64,000 nt of DNA, taken from assembly GCF_037975235.1 (NCBI RefSeq), contig NZ_CP150241.1, positions 4,960,001-5,024,000 on the forward strand, written 5' to 3'. This stretch comes from Paenibacillus sp. FSL R5-0341 (lineage in GTDB: Bacteria > Bacillota > Bacilli > Paenibacillales > Paenibacillaceae). Under the pieces are notes generated by a model that did not search any database, had not been told where the DNA came from, and worked only from the letters and a program-made list of their open reading frames with translations. This document shows, one piece after another, positions 27,332 through 37,209 of this stretch (the stretch's first letter is position 1; every line of letters begins with the position of its first letter). Both the position numbers and the translations under genes were made by a program.

Positions 27332-27494
27332 CCAAAAAAACGAAAAACAGGATTCAGATCGGAATCGGCGCTGTCATAGCTGCCTTACCATACTTATCTA
27401 CCAAAAATCTGTGCTGAAAAATTTAAAAATACTCTGGTTCATTGATCCACGATTGCATATTCGGCCGGTTGACGGCCCATGACGAGGTGATTTG

Positions 27495-28631
27495 ATGTCC
27501 GATTTGCTTAGAACACCACTCTTCCCCCTATATCAGCAATATGAAGGCGTACGGTGCATTGATTTTGGAGGATGGGAGCTTCCGGTGCAATTCAGCGGAA
27601 TCCAGAAAGAACATGAAGCGGTGCGTGAGCGTGCTGGACTGTTCGATGTGTCCCATATGGGCGAATTCACCGTACAGGGTGAGCAGGCTGAAGCGTTTTT
27701 GCAACAAATGACGACCAATGATGTGACCACGCTGGTTCCCGGTCAAGCCCAGTACACCCTGATGTGTTACCCAGATGGCGGTGTGGTGGATGATCTGCTC
27801 GTGTATAAGCTGGAAGATCAGCATTATATGCTCGTCGTTAACGCCTCCAATATCGATAAGGATTGGGCATGGCTGCAAGAGCACCTGATCCCTGGCGTAA
27901 GCATGACCAACGATTCGGAGCAGACAGCGCTGCTCGCCCTGCAAGGTCCGCTGGCTGTAGATATTATCGGAAAAGTTACAGATACGGATGTATCCACGAT
28001 TGAACCGTTTCGTTTTGTGCAGGACGCCGAAGTCTGTGGAATTAAATTGCTGTTGTCCCGTACCGGTTATACCGGTGAAGATGGCTTTGAACTATATGTT
28101 CCTGCGGACCAGGCCGCTGCGGTGTGGAATGGATTAATGCAAGCTGGTGAAGGTTACGGACTCGTACCAACCGGACTTGGGGCCCGGGATACGCTGCGCT
28201 TTGAAGCGAGGCTCCCCCTGTATGGACAGGAATTGTCGGCAACCATCTCTCCGCTCGAAGCTGGCGTTGGCATGTTTGTGAAGCTGAATGCCGGACCTTT
28301 TATCGGATACGAAGCCTTGTTACAGCAAAAAACTGACGGGCCTGCCCGTAAACTGGTCGGCATCGAAGTGCTGGAGCGCGGCATTCCCCGGCCCCACTAT
28401 CCGATTTACGCCGAAGGCGTACAGATTGGTGAAGTGACAACAGGCACGCAATCACCTACATTGAAGCGTAATCTGGGGCTTGCCCTCATCGACAGTAAAT
28501 ACGCTGCGCTGGGAACACCCCTTGAGATTGAGATCCGTGGCAAGAAACTAAAAGCCGAGGTCGTGAAGACCCCTTTTCATAAACGGACACGCACGTCAAA
28601 GACACCTACCCAAGGAGCTGATCAAGCATGA
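27495..28631 (+). CDS. gcvT: Glycine cleavage T protein (aminomethyltransferase)
   Basis: Transfers the methylene group from the H-protein aminomethyl lipoate to tetrahydrofolate. 378 aa; family signs include GWELPVQFSGIQKEH at the N-terminus, the DVSHMGEF segment and GARDTLRFEA. ATG at 27495 is chosen, with GAGGTGA about 7 nt upstream; TTG at 27492 is the alternative. The stop overlaps the gcvPA start by 4 nt. Confidence 0.95.
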   Translation: MSDLLRTPLFPLYQQYEGVRCIDFGGWELPVQFSGIQKEHEAVRERAGLFDVSHMGEFTVQGEQAEAFLQQMTTNDVTTLVPGQAQYTLMCYPDGGVVDDLLVYKLEDQHYMLVVNASNIDKDWAWLQEHLIPGVSMTNDSEQTALLALQGPLAVDIIGKVTDTDVSTIEPFRFVQDAEVCGIKLLLSRTGYTGEDGFELYVPADQAAAVWNGLMQAGEGYGLVPTGLGARDTLRFEARLPLYGQELSATISPLEAGVGMFVKLNAGPFIGYEALLQQKTDGPARKLVGIEVLERGIPRPHYPIYAEGVQIGEVTTGTQSPTLKRNLGLALIDSKYAALGTPLEIEIRGKKLKAEVVKTPFHKRTRTSKTPTQGADQA

Positions 28632-29983
28632 GCAAGCACCGTTACATTCCCATGACCGAGCAAGATCAGAGCGCCATGCTCGCAACCATCGGTGTGGATA
28701 CGCTGGAGGATCTGTTCCAGGACATTCCAAAAGAGATTCGTTATCAGGGCGAGCTGCCCGTATCCTCCAAACTCGATGAATATGCACTGACACGTCACAT
28801 GTCCAAACAAGCTGGAGCCAACGCCAATTTTGAAACACACGCCAGCTTCCTCGGCGCAGGTATATACGATCATCATGTTCCTTCCGTCATCAATCATGTC
28901 ATTTCCCGTTCCGAGTTCTACACTGCCTACACACCTTATCAGCCTGAGATCAGCCAAGGTGAACTACAGGCGATTTTCGAATTTCAATCCTATATCTGTG
29001 AATTAACCGGTATGGCTGTAGCCAATGCCAGCATGTATGACGGCGCAACTGCCTTTGCGGAAGCAGGAAACTTGGCGGCAGCAGCAACGCGTCGCAAACA
29101 GCTCATCGTATCCCGTACCGTTCATCCGGAAGCGCGTCAGGTATTGCAGGCATATGCGCACGGACTCCGTCTGGAGATTGTCGAGATTGGTTATAAGGAT
29201 GGCGTCACTGACTGGCATGCCCTGCAAGCTGCCATATCGGACGATACCGCAGCGGTCATGATCCAGAGCCCGAACTTCTTTGGTGCCGTGGAAAATGTGA
29301 AGCAAGCCGCTGACCTCGTGCATGCGCACAAGGGTCTGCTTGTTGTAAGTGCTAACCCGCTATCGCTGGGTCTGCTGGAAGCCCCAGGCAAGCTGGGTGC
29401 CGACATCGTTGTTGGCGATGCGCAGCCCCTCGGTATCGCCGCTTCACTCGGCGGCCCGACATGCGGATATTTCGCCGTATCCCAGCCTCATATGCGCCGA
29501 ATTCCTGGCCGAATCGTAGGTCAGACCACCGATCGCAACGGCAAACGTGGTTTTGTACTCACGCTGCAGGCGCGTGAACAGCACATCCGTCGCGAAAAGG
29601 CGACGTCCAACATCTGTTCCAACCAGGCTTTGCTTGCGCTCAGCGCATCTGTATATATGTCCATCATGGGTAAACAAGGCATGATCGATGTCGCGGATCT
29701 GAATCTGCAAAAGAGTCATTACACCCTGAATACATTAACTGCGATTTCCGGCGTTAGCCTGACGTTTAATGCACCAACATTTAATGAGTTTGTGATTAAG
29801 CTTCCTCAAGGAACCGATGTGGATGCCCTTCAACTGAAACTGTTGGATGCAGGCTTTATCGGTGGCTATGAACTCGGACGTGATTATCCCGAGCTTGCCG
29901 GACATATGCTGATTGCTGTTACAGAACGACGCAGTAAGGAAGAGATTGACGAATTCGCACGAGCATTGGAGGGATCGCTGTGA
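28628..29983 (+). CDS. gcvPA: Glycine dehydrogenase subunit 1 (P1)
   Basis: N-terminal half of the split P protein, 451 aa, starting MSKHRYIPMTEQDQ with AAGGAG upstream. The family pattern YTPYQPEISQGELQAIFEFQ is visible in part (YTPYQPEISQG). Forms a heterotetramer with subunit 2. It overlaps gcvT and gcvPB by 4 nt on each side. Confidence 0.95.
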   Translation: MSKHRYIPMTEQDQSAMLATIGVDTLEDLFQDIPKEIRYQGELPVSSKLDEYALTRHMSKQAGANANFETHASFLGAGIYDHHVPSVINHVISRSEFYTAYTPYQPEISQGELQAIFEFQSYICELTGMAVANASMYDGATAFAEAGNLAAAATRRKQLIVSRTVHPEARQVLQAYAHGLRLEIVEIGYKDGVTDWHALQAAISDDTAAVMIQSPNFFGAVENVKQAADLVHAHKGLLVVSANPLSLGLLEAPGKLGADIVVGDAQPLGIAASLGGPTCGYFAVSQPHMRRIPGRIVGQTTDRNGKRGFVLTLQAREQHIRREKATSNICSNQALLALSASVYMSIMGKQGMIDVADLNLQKSHYTLNTLTAISGVSLTFNAPTFNEFVIKLPQGTDVDALQLKLLDAGFIGGYELGRDYPELAGHMLIAVTERRSKEEIDEFARALEGSL

Positions 29984-31554
29984 CTCAGGAAACGACGACG
30001 ACAACATCGGTACAAGGACAAACGGAAACAGGTACCTCTGTCTCCACTTCGGCTCAACCTGAGACGGATACAACATTCAGTGCACAGACCTTATCTCCTG
30101 CTCCAGAACAATCATTGATTTTTGAACTCAGCAGCCCTGGACGTGTCGCTTATTCCTTGCCAGAATGTGACGTTCCTCGCCAGTCTGCCGATACGTTGAT
30201 TCCCCGGGAAATGCTCCGTTCGGAAGCAGCGGCACTGCCGGAAGTGTTCGAGGTAGATGTTATCAGGCACTATACTGCGCTGTCCCGTCGCAACTTCGGT
30301 GTAGATAACGGATTTTATCCACTGGGCTCTTGTACGATGAAATACAATCCAAAGATTAATGAGGATGTAGCCCGTTACAATGGATTCGCCAAAATCCATC
30401 CGTACCAACATGAATCCAGCATTCAAGGTGCACTTGAACTGTTATATACGTTGCAAAACGACCTTGCAGGTCTGACAGGTATGGACGCTGTGACCCTGCA
30501 ACCGGCCGCTGGTGCCCATGGTGAATGGACTGGACTCATGATGATTCGTGCCTACCACGAAGGTCGTGGTGAACAACGTACCAAAGTCATCGTGCCCGAT
30601 TCTTCTCATGGTACCAACCCGGCAAGTGCAACCGTTGCAGGATTTGAGACTGTGACAATTCCGTCCCGTGCAGACGGACTGGTCGATCTGGACGCACTCC
30701 GTGCAGCCGTCGGTTCGGATACAGCAGCATTGATGCTGACGAACCCGAATACACTTGGTTTGTTCGAGAAAGACATTCAGGAGATTGCATCCATCGTGCA
30801 TCAGGCTGGTGGCTTGTTGTATTACGATGGAGCCAACTCGAATGCCATTATGGGCATTACCCGTCCGGGTGATATGGGCTTTGACGTGGTGCATCTGAAC
30901 TTGCACAAAACGATGAGTACGCCTCACGGCGGTGGTGGACCCGGTGCCGGACCAGTCGGCGTGAAGAGTCGTCTGATTCCGTTCCTGCCTAAACCGATGG
31001 TCATTAAGAACGAACAGGGCGTATATGCACTGGACCGTGAAGGAGATCAATCCATTGGTCGAGTGAAAGCCTACTACGGCAACTTTGGTATTTTGGTACG
31101 CGCCTATGCCTACATTCGCACCTATGGACCGGAAGGTTTACGCCGTGTATCTGAGTGTGCGGTACTGAATGCCAACTATATGATGGCCCGCCTCGCACCT
31201 TACTACGAGATTCCATATCCAGGTGTATGTAAACATGAATTCGTCATGTCTGGTCGGGGACTGAAGCAGTATGGTGTACGTACACTGGACGTTGCCAAAC
31301 GATTGCTTGATTTTGGATATCACCCGCCTACGGTGTACTTCCCGCTCAATGTGGAGGAATGCATCATGATCGAACCGACAGAGACCGAAAGCAAAGAAAC
31401 GCTGGATGGGTTCATTGATACGATGATACGGATTGCCAAAGAAGCGGAAGAGACACCTGAATTGGTCCTGAACGCACCTTACGGTACACCGGTTACTCGT
31501 CTTGATGAGACGACCGCGGCCCGCAAACCTGTACTGAACTGCGCTTGCAGTTAA
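29980..31554 (+). CDS. gcvPB: Glycine dehydrogenase subunit 2 (P2), Thr/Ser-rich N-terminus
   Basis: PLP-binding half that decarboxylates glycine, with the cofactor Lys in HLNLHKTMSTPHGGGGPG. It starts with GTG at 29980 overlapping the gcvPA stop (GTGA). Residues 1-40 are a low-complexity Thr/Ser/Gln stretch not found in usual ~490-residue homologues; the conserved part begins near residue 45 (SLIFELSSPGR). Whether this tail is translated depends on the GTG start. Confidence 0.93.
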   Translation: MTQETTTTTSVQGQTETGTSVSTSAQPETDTTFSAQTLSPAPEQSLIFELSSPGRVAYSLPECDVPRQSADTLIPREMLRSEAAALPEVFEVDVIRHYTALSRRNFGVDNGFYPLGSCTMKYNPKINEDVARYNGFAKIHPYQHESSIQGALELLYTLQNDLAGLTGMDAVTLQPAAGAHGEWTGLMMIRAYHEGRGEQRTKVIVPDSSHGTNPASATVAGFETVTIPSRADGLVDLDALRAAVGSDTAALMLTNPNTLGLFEKDIQEIASIVHQAGGLLYYDGANSNAIMGITRPGDMGFDVVHLNLHKTMSTPHGGGGPGAGPVGVKSRLIPFLPKPMVIKNEQGVYALDREGDQSIGRVKAYYGNFGILVRAYAYIRTYGPEGLRRVSECAVLNANYMMARLAPYYEIPYPGVCKHEFVMSGRGLKQYGVRTLDVAKRLLDFGYHPPTVYFPLNVEECIMIEPTETESKETLDGFIDTMIRIAKEAEETPELVLNAPYGTPVTRLDETTAARKPVLNCACS

Positions 31555-31576
31555 GCACTAAGTGAATTACTAATCC

Positions 31577-31618
31577 ATGCTCTTGCTGATGTTAACTACA
31601 TCAGCAAGAGCATTTTTT
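31577..31618 (+). terminator. Terminator after gcvPB
   Basis: A 15-bp perfect stem (ATGCTCTTGCTGATG and its complement) followed by seven T. Confidence 0.92.
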
Positions 31619-31689
31619 TGGCTAGACATTACAGAACCTTTCTCCTTGAACTCCCCTTCTAATCCCTATACATTCGAGCAACAAAAAAA

Positions 31690-31720
31690 GCCAGTACCCG
31701 CTGTAACAGCGGATACTGGC
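31690..31720 (-). terminator. Terminator after ptsI
   Basis: GCCAGTAcCCGCTG against CAGCGGaTACTGGC with TAA loop; TTTTTTTGTTG follows on the minus strand. Confidence 0.9.
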
Positions 31721-31792
31721 AAAATCGCTGCATCAATGCAGCTCATTATCGGAAAAAGAAAAACCTCAAATCCGGAGGAAACCCCGGCAAAA

Positions 31793-33505
31793 TTACGCTT
31801 TAATGCTTTGAACCAATTCAACGACTTGTTCAGCCGTTTGCATATCCAGAGCTTTAGCAGCCAGTTCCTGCATATCCGCACGGGACAGCTTGGTGATCTG
31901 ACTACGAGCAGGCAGAATGGAAGTTGCGCTCATGCTGAACTCATCCAATCCAAGACCGAGCAGCAATGGAATTGCTGTTTCGTCTCCCGCCATCTCACCA
32001 CACATGCCAACCCATTTGCCTTCACGATGCGCTGCATCGATAACCATTTTAACCAAACGCAAAATGGCTGGGTTGTAAGGTTGGTACAGATATGCCACTC
32101 GTTCGTTCATACGGTCAGCAGCCATTGTGTATTGAATCAGATCGTTCGTTCCGATACTGAAGAAATCCACTTCTTTGGCAAACTGATCCGCCAGAACTGC
32201 AGTCGAAGGAATTTCGACCATGATTCCGAGTTGAATGCTGTCAGAAACAGCAATACCTTCAGCAACCAGCTTCTCTTTCTCTTCGAGCAAGACAGCTTTT
32301 GCTTCACGGAATTCACCGAGTGTTGCGATCATTGGGAACATGACACGCAGGTTTCCATGTACGCTTGCACGCAGCAATGCACGCAATTGTGTACGGAAGA
32401 TATCCAGACGGTCCAGACACAGACGAACTGCGCGGAAGCCGAGGAATGGATTCATTTCTTTTGGCAGATCCAGGTATGGAAGCTCTTTGTCTCCACCGAT
32501 GTCGAGTGTACGAACAACGACAGGTTTGCCTTCCATTTTTTCCAGTACCGCTTTGTAAGCATTATACTGAATGTCTTCGGAAGGAAGCTTGTCTCTGCCC
32601 ATGTACAGGAACTCGGTACGGTACAGGCCTACAGCCTCGCCACCGTTCTCCAGAACACCTGTTACATCATTCGGTGTACCGATGTTGGCTGCAAGTTCAA
32701 CATGAACGTTGTCCACCGTTACCGTTGGCTCATCACGAAGTTTTCTCCACTCTGCACGTTGTGCATCATACTGTTCCTGTTTGGCACGGTATTCAGCAAT
32801 AACTTCATCAGTAGGGTTAACCAGTACGTGACCATCCAGACCGTCAACAATAATCATATCGCCTTGTTTCGCTTGAGCCAGGATGTCCTTGGTTCCAACA
32901 ACAGCCGGAATTTCAAGAGAGCGAGCCATGATCGCCGAGTGAGAAGTACGTCCACCAATGTTGGTTGCAAAACCTTTAACAAATTGGCGGTTCAATTGAG
33001 CCGTGTCGGAAGGCGTCAGATCCTCCGCAAGCACGATTACTTCTTCATTGATCTCAGCCGGACTCATGAAGTCGATACCAAGCAAGTGATTTAGCACACG
33101 TTTGGTAACGTCACGCATATCTGCTGCACGTTCCTGCAGGTATGCACTCTTCATGTTCTCGAACATGGAGATAAATTGCGATGCCGTTTCGTTCAAAGCA
33201 AATTCTGCATTGATCATGTCATCTGCAATTCTAGCTTTAACCGGATCAATCAGTTCCGGGTCATTCAGAATGAGCAAATGCGAAGCAAAAATCTCAGCTT
33301 TTTTCTCGCCAAGCTCTTGTAAAGTACGCTCTTTGATCGCCTCAAGCTCAGCCTGGGATTTACCCAGAGCTGAGTCGAGTTTCGCGATCTCTGCGTCAAC
33401 GTCGTTAATTTGGCGTTTTTCTACAGAGTAGTCAGGATGCTCCAAGATAAACGCCTTGGCGATAGCAATACCCGCCGAAGCCGCGATCCCGGAGACATTA
33501 AGCAT
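31793..33505 (-). CDS. ptsI: PTS enzyme I
   Basis: Phosphoenolpyruvate-protein phosphotransferase, 570 aa. It takes phosphate from PEP onto H189 (GGRTSHSAIMARS) and passes it to HPr. The C-terminal PEP-binding barrel has GTNDLIQY and the active-site Cys in GMCGEMAGD. Its start lies 8 nt inside the end of ptsH, so the two are coupled. Last gene of the glcT-ptsG-ptsH-ptsI block. Confidence 0.97.
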   Translation of the reverse strand: MLNVSGIAASAGIAIAKAFILEHPDYSVEKRQINDVDAEIAKLDSALGKSQAELEAIKERTLQELGEKKAEIFASHLLILNDPELIDPVKARIADDMINAEFALNETASQFISMFENMKSAYLQERAADMRDVTKRVLNHLLGIDFMSPAEINEEVIVLAEDLTPSDTAQLNRQFVKGFATNIGGRTSHSAIMARSLEIPAVVGTKDILAQAKQGDMIIVDGLDGHVLVNPTDEVIAEYRAKQEQYDAQRAEWRKLRDEPTVTVDNVHVELAANIGTPNDVTGVLENGGEAVGLYRTEFLYMGRDKLPSEDIQYNAYKAVLEKMEGKPVVVRTLDIGGDKELPYLDLPKEMNPFLGFRAVRLCLDRLDIFRTQLRALLRASVHGNLRVMFPMIATLGEFREAKAVLLEEKEKLVAEGIAVSDSIQLGIMVEIPSTAVLADQFAKEVDFFSIGTNDLIQYTMAADRMNERVAYLYQPYNPAILRLVKMVIDAAHREGKWVGMCGEMAGDETAIPLLLGLGLDEFSMSATSILPARSQITKLSRADMQELAAKALDMQTAEQVVELVQSIKA

Positions 33506-33773
33506 TAATTTCGCCCAACCCTTCGTTAACCATAACGTCAGTCAAAGCTTGAAGAGCTTCAGCTTCGCCTTCACCTTCAACGATGATGCTGATAGTGTCG
33601 CCTTGTTCCAATCCGAGGGAAAGAACGCCCAGGATGGATTTCAACGTTACTTTTTTACCGTTAGCTTCTGCAAAGGATTCTGCACCTTTGAATTTGTTAG
33701 CTGTATTAACCAGGGCTGTCGCCGGACGTGCGTGGATACCATCTTCGTCTGTAATTCTGAATGTTTGTTGCAT
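33498..33773 (-). CDS. ptsH: Phosphocarrier HPr
   Basis: Central PTS carrier, 91 aa, with the phospho-His in GIHARPAT (H14) and the regulatory Ser46 in KSILGVLSLG that HPr kinase uses for CcpA control. ATG at 33773 (MQQTFRITDED) is preferred: AGTGAG is 9 nt upstream, while the earlier in-frame ATG at 33782 lies directly at that site. Confidence 0.96.
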   Translation of the reverse strand: MQQTFRITDEDGIHARPATALVNTANKFKGAESFAEANGKKVTLKSILGVLSLGLEQGDTISIIVEGEGEAEALQALTDVMVNEGLGEINA

Positions 33774-33850
33774 TACAATCATCTCACTTTCAGTAATTTG
33801 GTTTAGGCATTGCATATATTTACACTTGCTTGCCATCGTCGTAACACTTC

Positions 33851-35902
33851 TTATTTTATCTCAATGATTGGCTGATCGCCAACTTTGAGCACTCCACTCT
33901 TCTTCAAGGTCACTGTGGAGCCCTCTGGCAGGTTGGTGAAAATAACTGGTGAAATGATCGAAGGAGCGTTTGCTTTGACATACTCCAGATCCACTTCCAT
34001 AATCGGCTGACCAGCCGATACCAGATCACCTTCCTGCACCAGTACGTTAAAGCCTTGACCTTTCAGCTTCACCGTATTGACACCTATATGAACAAGCACT
34101 TCCTTGCCACCGTCAGACATGATGCCCACGGCGTGTTTGCTTGGAAATACATTAAACACTTTACCATACACAGGAGAAGTTATTGTGCCATCATGTGGCA
34201 AAATAGCGAATCCATCACCTGTCATTTTTTCAGCAAAGACCGGATCAGGTACGTTCGAAATGTCCAGCAATTCACCGTTGACTGGCATCACGATATCCTC
34301 AGCAACAATACGCTCGCCTTGCTCACCTTGTGCCTTCTCCTCTTCAGGAGTTGGTTTGGCAGCCGCTGGCGTTGGTGCTGGTGTTCGTCCTGCAATAATA
34401 TCCTGCATTTGAGATTTAATCGTATCGGAACGTGTTCCGAAGATGGCTTGAACATTATTACCCACTTCAAGCACACCAGATGCACCTAATTGTTTCAAAC
34501 GGTCTTTTTTCACATTGGATTTCTCATTGACTTCAATCCGCAAACGAGTAATACAAGCGTCCAGATGTTTGATATTCTCTTTGCCACCAAAAGCTTCGAG
34601 AATGTTATGAGGCAGATCATCCGTTGAACCGGAGCCTCCGCCAGACGCTGTTTCAGGCGTTGCCTCTTCGCGTCCTGGTGTTTTGAGATTGAATTTGCGA
34701 ATGATCAATCGGAAACCGAAGTAGTAGATCACTGCAAGAATCAAGCCGACGATAATCACGTCCCACCATGGTGTACGGTTCGGAATAATACCAAAGATCA
34801 GGAAGTCAATGAACCCACCAGAGAAGGTCATACCGATCTTGACACCCAGAATTTGCATGGTCATGAAAGACAAACCTGCAAAGATACAGTGTACTGCAAA
34901 CAGGATTGGAGCTACAAACAGGAACGAGAATTCAAGTGGTTCAGTGATCCCTGTCAGGAACGAAGTCAACGCTGCCGAACCCATAATACCTGCAACATAC
35001 TTTTTGTGTTCTGGTCTTGCTTCATGGTACATCGCAAGAGCAGCCGCTGGCAAACCGAACATCATGAACGGGAATTTACCAACTTGGAACGTTCCCGCTG
35101 TGAGGTCTGCACCATCACGCAATTGATTGAAGAAGATCTGCTGGTCTCCACGAATGACGTCTCCAGCTTTGTTTACGTACTCACCGAACTCAAACCAGAA
35201 TGGGGAGTAGAAAATGTGGTGAAGACCGAACGGAATTAATGACCGTTCCACGACTCCGAAGATGAAGGCCGACAATGTCGGGCTTGTATCTACCATGAAG
35301 TGAGACACAGCATTCAATCCATTTTGAATCGGTGGCCAGATAATCACCAGAAGCAACCCGATTAAGAGGGAAACAACCGAAGTGATAATCGGAACAAATC
35401 GTTTACCTGCAAAGAAACCCAGATAAGACGGCAGTTCGATTTTGAAAAATCGATTGTAACACAGCGCGGCGGCGATACCTATGATAATACCTCCGAACAC
35501 GCCTGTACTTAATGTTGGGATACCCAGGATGCTGGCATAACCCGGTACTTCGCCGATCATTGCCGGGGTAACCCCTACTGCGGTACCCAGTGTGACGTTC
35601 ATGACCAGATAACCGATGATGGCTGCAAGACCTGCAACCCCTTCGCCACCGGCCAATCCGACGGCTACACCGACGGCAAACAGCAATGCCAGATTATCAA
35701 ATACGATCTGACCTGCGTTCATCATAATTGTTGCGATCGAGTTCACCCAAGGGGTGTCGAGCGCCGTTACATATTGCAAAAAGTCTGGATTAACCAACAT
35801 GTTACCAATGCCGAGCAGCAAACCTGCCGCAGGCAGAATGGCTACAGGCAACATGAGAGCCTTACCGACTCTTTGCAATACACCGAAAAGCTTTTTAAAC
35901 AT
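33851..35902 (-). CDS. ptsG: Glucose-type PTS EIICBA
   Basis: Imports and phosphorylates glucose. A 10-helix EIIC precedes the EIIB domain (Cys in HLDACITRLRIEV, about residue 500), an Ala/Pro linker and EIIA (His in VLVHIGVNT, about residue 605). The start is placed at 35902 (MFKKLFGVLQ) with AAAGGGAGA upstream; the longer extension to 36037 runs through the antiterminator region and is rejected. Expression is predicted to require GlcT read-through of the terminator in its leader. Confidence 0.95.
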   Translation of the reverse strand: MFKKLFGVLQRVGKALMLPVAILPAAGLLLGIGNMLVNPDFLQYVTALDTPWVNSIATIMMNAGQIVFDNLALLFAVGVAVGLAGGEGVAGLAAIIGYLVMNVTLGTAVGVTPAMIGEVPGYASILGIPTLSTGVFGGIIIGIAAALCYNRFFKIELPSYLGFFAGKRFVPIITSVVSLLIGLLLVIIWPPIQNGLNAVSHFMVDTSPTLSAFIFGVVERSLIPFGLHHIFYSPFWFEFGEYVNKAGDVIRGDQQIFFNQLRDGADLTAGTFQVGKFPFMMFGLPAAALAMYHEARPEHKKYVAGIMGSAALTSFLTGITEPLEFSFLFVAPILFAVHCIFAGLSFMTMQILGVKIGMTFSGGFIDFLIFGIIPNRTPWWDVIIVGLILAVIYYFGFRLIIRKFNLKTPGREEATPETASGGGSGSTDDLPHNILEAFGGKENIKHLDACITRLRIEVNEKSNVKKDRLKQLGASGVLEVGNNVQAIFGTRSDTIKSQMQDIIAGRTPAPTPAAAKPTPEEEKAQGEQGERIVAEDIVMPVNGELLDISNVPDPVFAEKMTGDGFAILPHDGTITSPVYGKVFNVFPSKHAVGIMSDGGKEVLVHIGVNTVKLKGQGFNVLVQEGDLVSAGQPIMEVDLEYVKANAPSIISPVIFTNLPEGSTVTLKKSGVLKVGDQPIIEIK

Positions 35903-35965
35903 CGCGTCGTATTCTCCCTTTCGTCTAAGTTGTGTGTCGTGATGCAAGCAAGGGGACACAAAAAA

Positions 35966-36056
35966 GGCATGAATTAATAAAGTGAACTGTACCAACCTTG
36001 GGGTATAGCATACCCTGTACAAGGAAAGAACAATCACACTCTAGTTAACTCATGCC
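35966..36056 (-). terminator. GlcT-controlled terminator in the ptsG leader
   Basis: On the minus strand GGCATGA.TTAA (36056-36045) pairs with TTAA.TCATGCC (35977-35966), about 12 bp, followed by TTTTTT. The 5' arm overlaps the RAT sequence at 36048-36076, so protein binding would prevent it forming. Confidence 0.75.
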
Positions 36057-36076
36057 TGATCGAGTCAGTAACACGT
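36048..36076 (-). promoter_or_regulatory. RAT (ribonucleic antiterminator) for GlcT
   Basis: The sequence reads ACGTGTTACTGAcTCGATCA followed by GGCATGAGT on the minus strand, closely matching the Bacillus ptsG RAT as I know it. It lies immediately before and into the terminator. Confidence 0.8.
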
Positions 36077-36112
36077 CGCTTTTGTTTATTCAGTTGCTTG
36101 ATTACGGAGACC

Positions 36113-36141
36113 ATTGTAGCACCAGTTCTAATCCATTGCAA
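36113..36141 (-). promoter_or_regulatory. ptsG promoter
   Basis: TTGCAA (36141-36136), a 17-nt spacer and TACAAT (36118-36113). The start near 36106 puts the RAT 30 nt downstream. Confidence 0.65.
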
Positions 36142-36189
36142 GCCTTTACAGCAAAAAAATCAATCCCGCATTCCATCATTGGAATGATT

Positions 36190-37044
36190 TCACTTATTCT
36201 CTTCTTCTTTCCGCTGATACAGCCGTTGAAGATGTATGGTCAGATAGCCTACTTCCGCAGGATAGACAGGCAGACTCAGCCTTTTCTCCATCACTTTGGT
36301 CAGCTTCCATGCAAGCGAGTACATTTCGGGGTACTCCAATTTAAGCAGCGAATCCAATTTATGAAGTTCTTCGACTTTGTCTCCACGGCGAACACGCTCA
36401 AGTGCGAATCGAAGATGAGTCAGCAAACGGGAGTAGTCAAGCGATTCCGTTTCAAACGAATAATCGAGTTGGTCGGACACCAGGCTCACCAAATCGGTGA
36501 TCAGCTGTGAATGTTCACGTACCTGGGATATATTCTGGTTGGTCATTGCGCTATAGATATGAAGGGCAACAAAACCAATCTCGTCCATCCCCAAATCTAC
36601 ACCCATTTTCTCCTTGATCAGACGAACAGCGTATTCTCCCATCCGATATTCTTCAGGGTAGATCTCACGAGTTTCATATAAAAACGGGTTCTGTATGACA
36701 ATTCCTTGCTCCTTGCGTTTTAACGCGAAAGAAATATGATCGGTTAATGCAATATGGATATGTTCATTCAGCGGAACGTCCGTACGCTCTGCAATATACG
36801 TAATGACTTCGTTAATAATCTCGATCAACGCTTCATCCACTTGTGGAAGAAGCTGCTTGTACTGCTCTTGCTCTTGCTGGTTTCTCAAAATGAACATCTT
36901 CTCTACAGCCATCAGTGGAATAATGTCATTGGTTTTCCTGTTGAAGCCGATGCCTTTACCAATCACGACAACTTCCCCATGTTCAGGATGTTGTGCAATG
37001 ATTACATTATTATTTAGCGCTTTGGCTACATGCAGGCTACTCAA
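36190..37044 (-). CDS. glcT: Antiterminator GlcT (BglG family)
   Basis: RNA-binding antiterminator for ptsG: N-terminal CAT domain (to about residue 60, NNNVIIAQ..GKGIGF) and two PRD domains with conserved His that are phosphorylated by HPr and by EII-Glc. It lies directly upstream of the RAT-containing ptsG leader. The start is probably TTG at 37044 (MSSLHVAKALNNN): the in-frame GTG at 37053 is part of the GAGGTG Shine-Dalgarno. Confidence 0.93.
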   Translation of the reverse strand: MSSLHVAKALNNNVIIAQHPEHGEVVVIGKGIGFNRKTNDIIPLMAVEKMFILRNQQEQEQYKQLLPQVDEALIEIINEVITYIAERTDVPLNEHIHIALTDHISFALKRKEQGIVIQNPFLYETREIYPEEYRMGEYAVRLIKEKMGVDLGMDEIGFVALHIYSAMTNQNISQVREHSQLITDLVSLVSDQLDYSFETESLDYSRLLTHLRFALERVRRGDKVEELHKLDSLLKLEYPEMYSLAWKLTKVMEKRLSLPVYPAEVGYLTIHLQRLYQRKEEENK

Positions 37045-37107
37045 AGTTTGCACCTCTTTTTCACACCATCTTAGATGTGATAAGTCACACCCTAGTTAAG
37101 AACGAAA

Positions 37108-37142
37108 AGACATCCGGAGCAGGCAAATCGCGCCGGACGTCT
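37108..37142 (-). terminator. Terminator after floT
   Basis: AGACATCCGG and CCGGACGTCT arms, T-rich tail TTTTCGTTCTT on the minus strand. Confidence 0.65.
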
Positions 37143-37209
37143 CGCTTAAAAAGTAACAAAAATTCGCCTTAAGGTCAATAGAACAACCATGCAACATTCG
37201 AAGTGCTTC

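Noticed and set aside
31577..33094. Plus-strand open frame of 505 codons opposite ptsI
   Set aside because: Shadow of ptsI: overlaps its terminator, biased codons, no RBS and no family.
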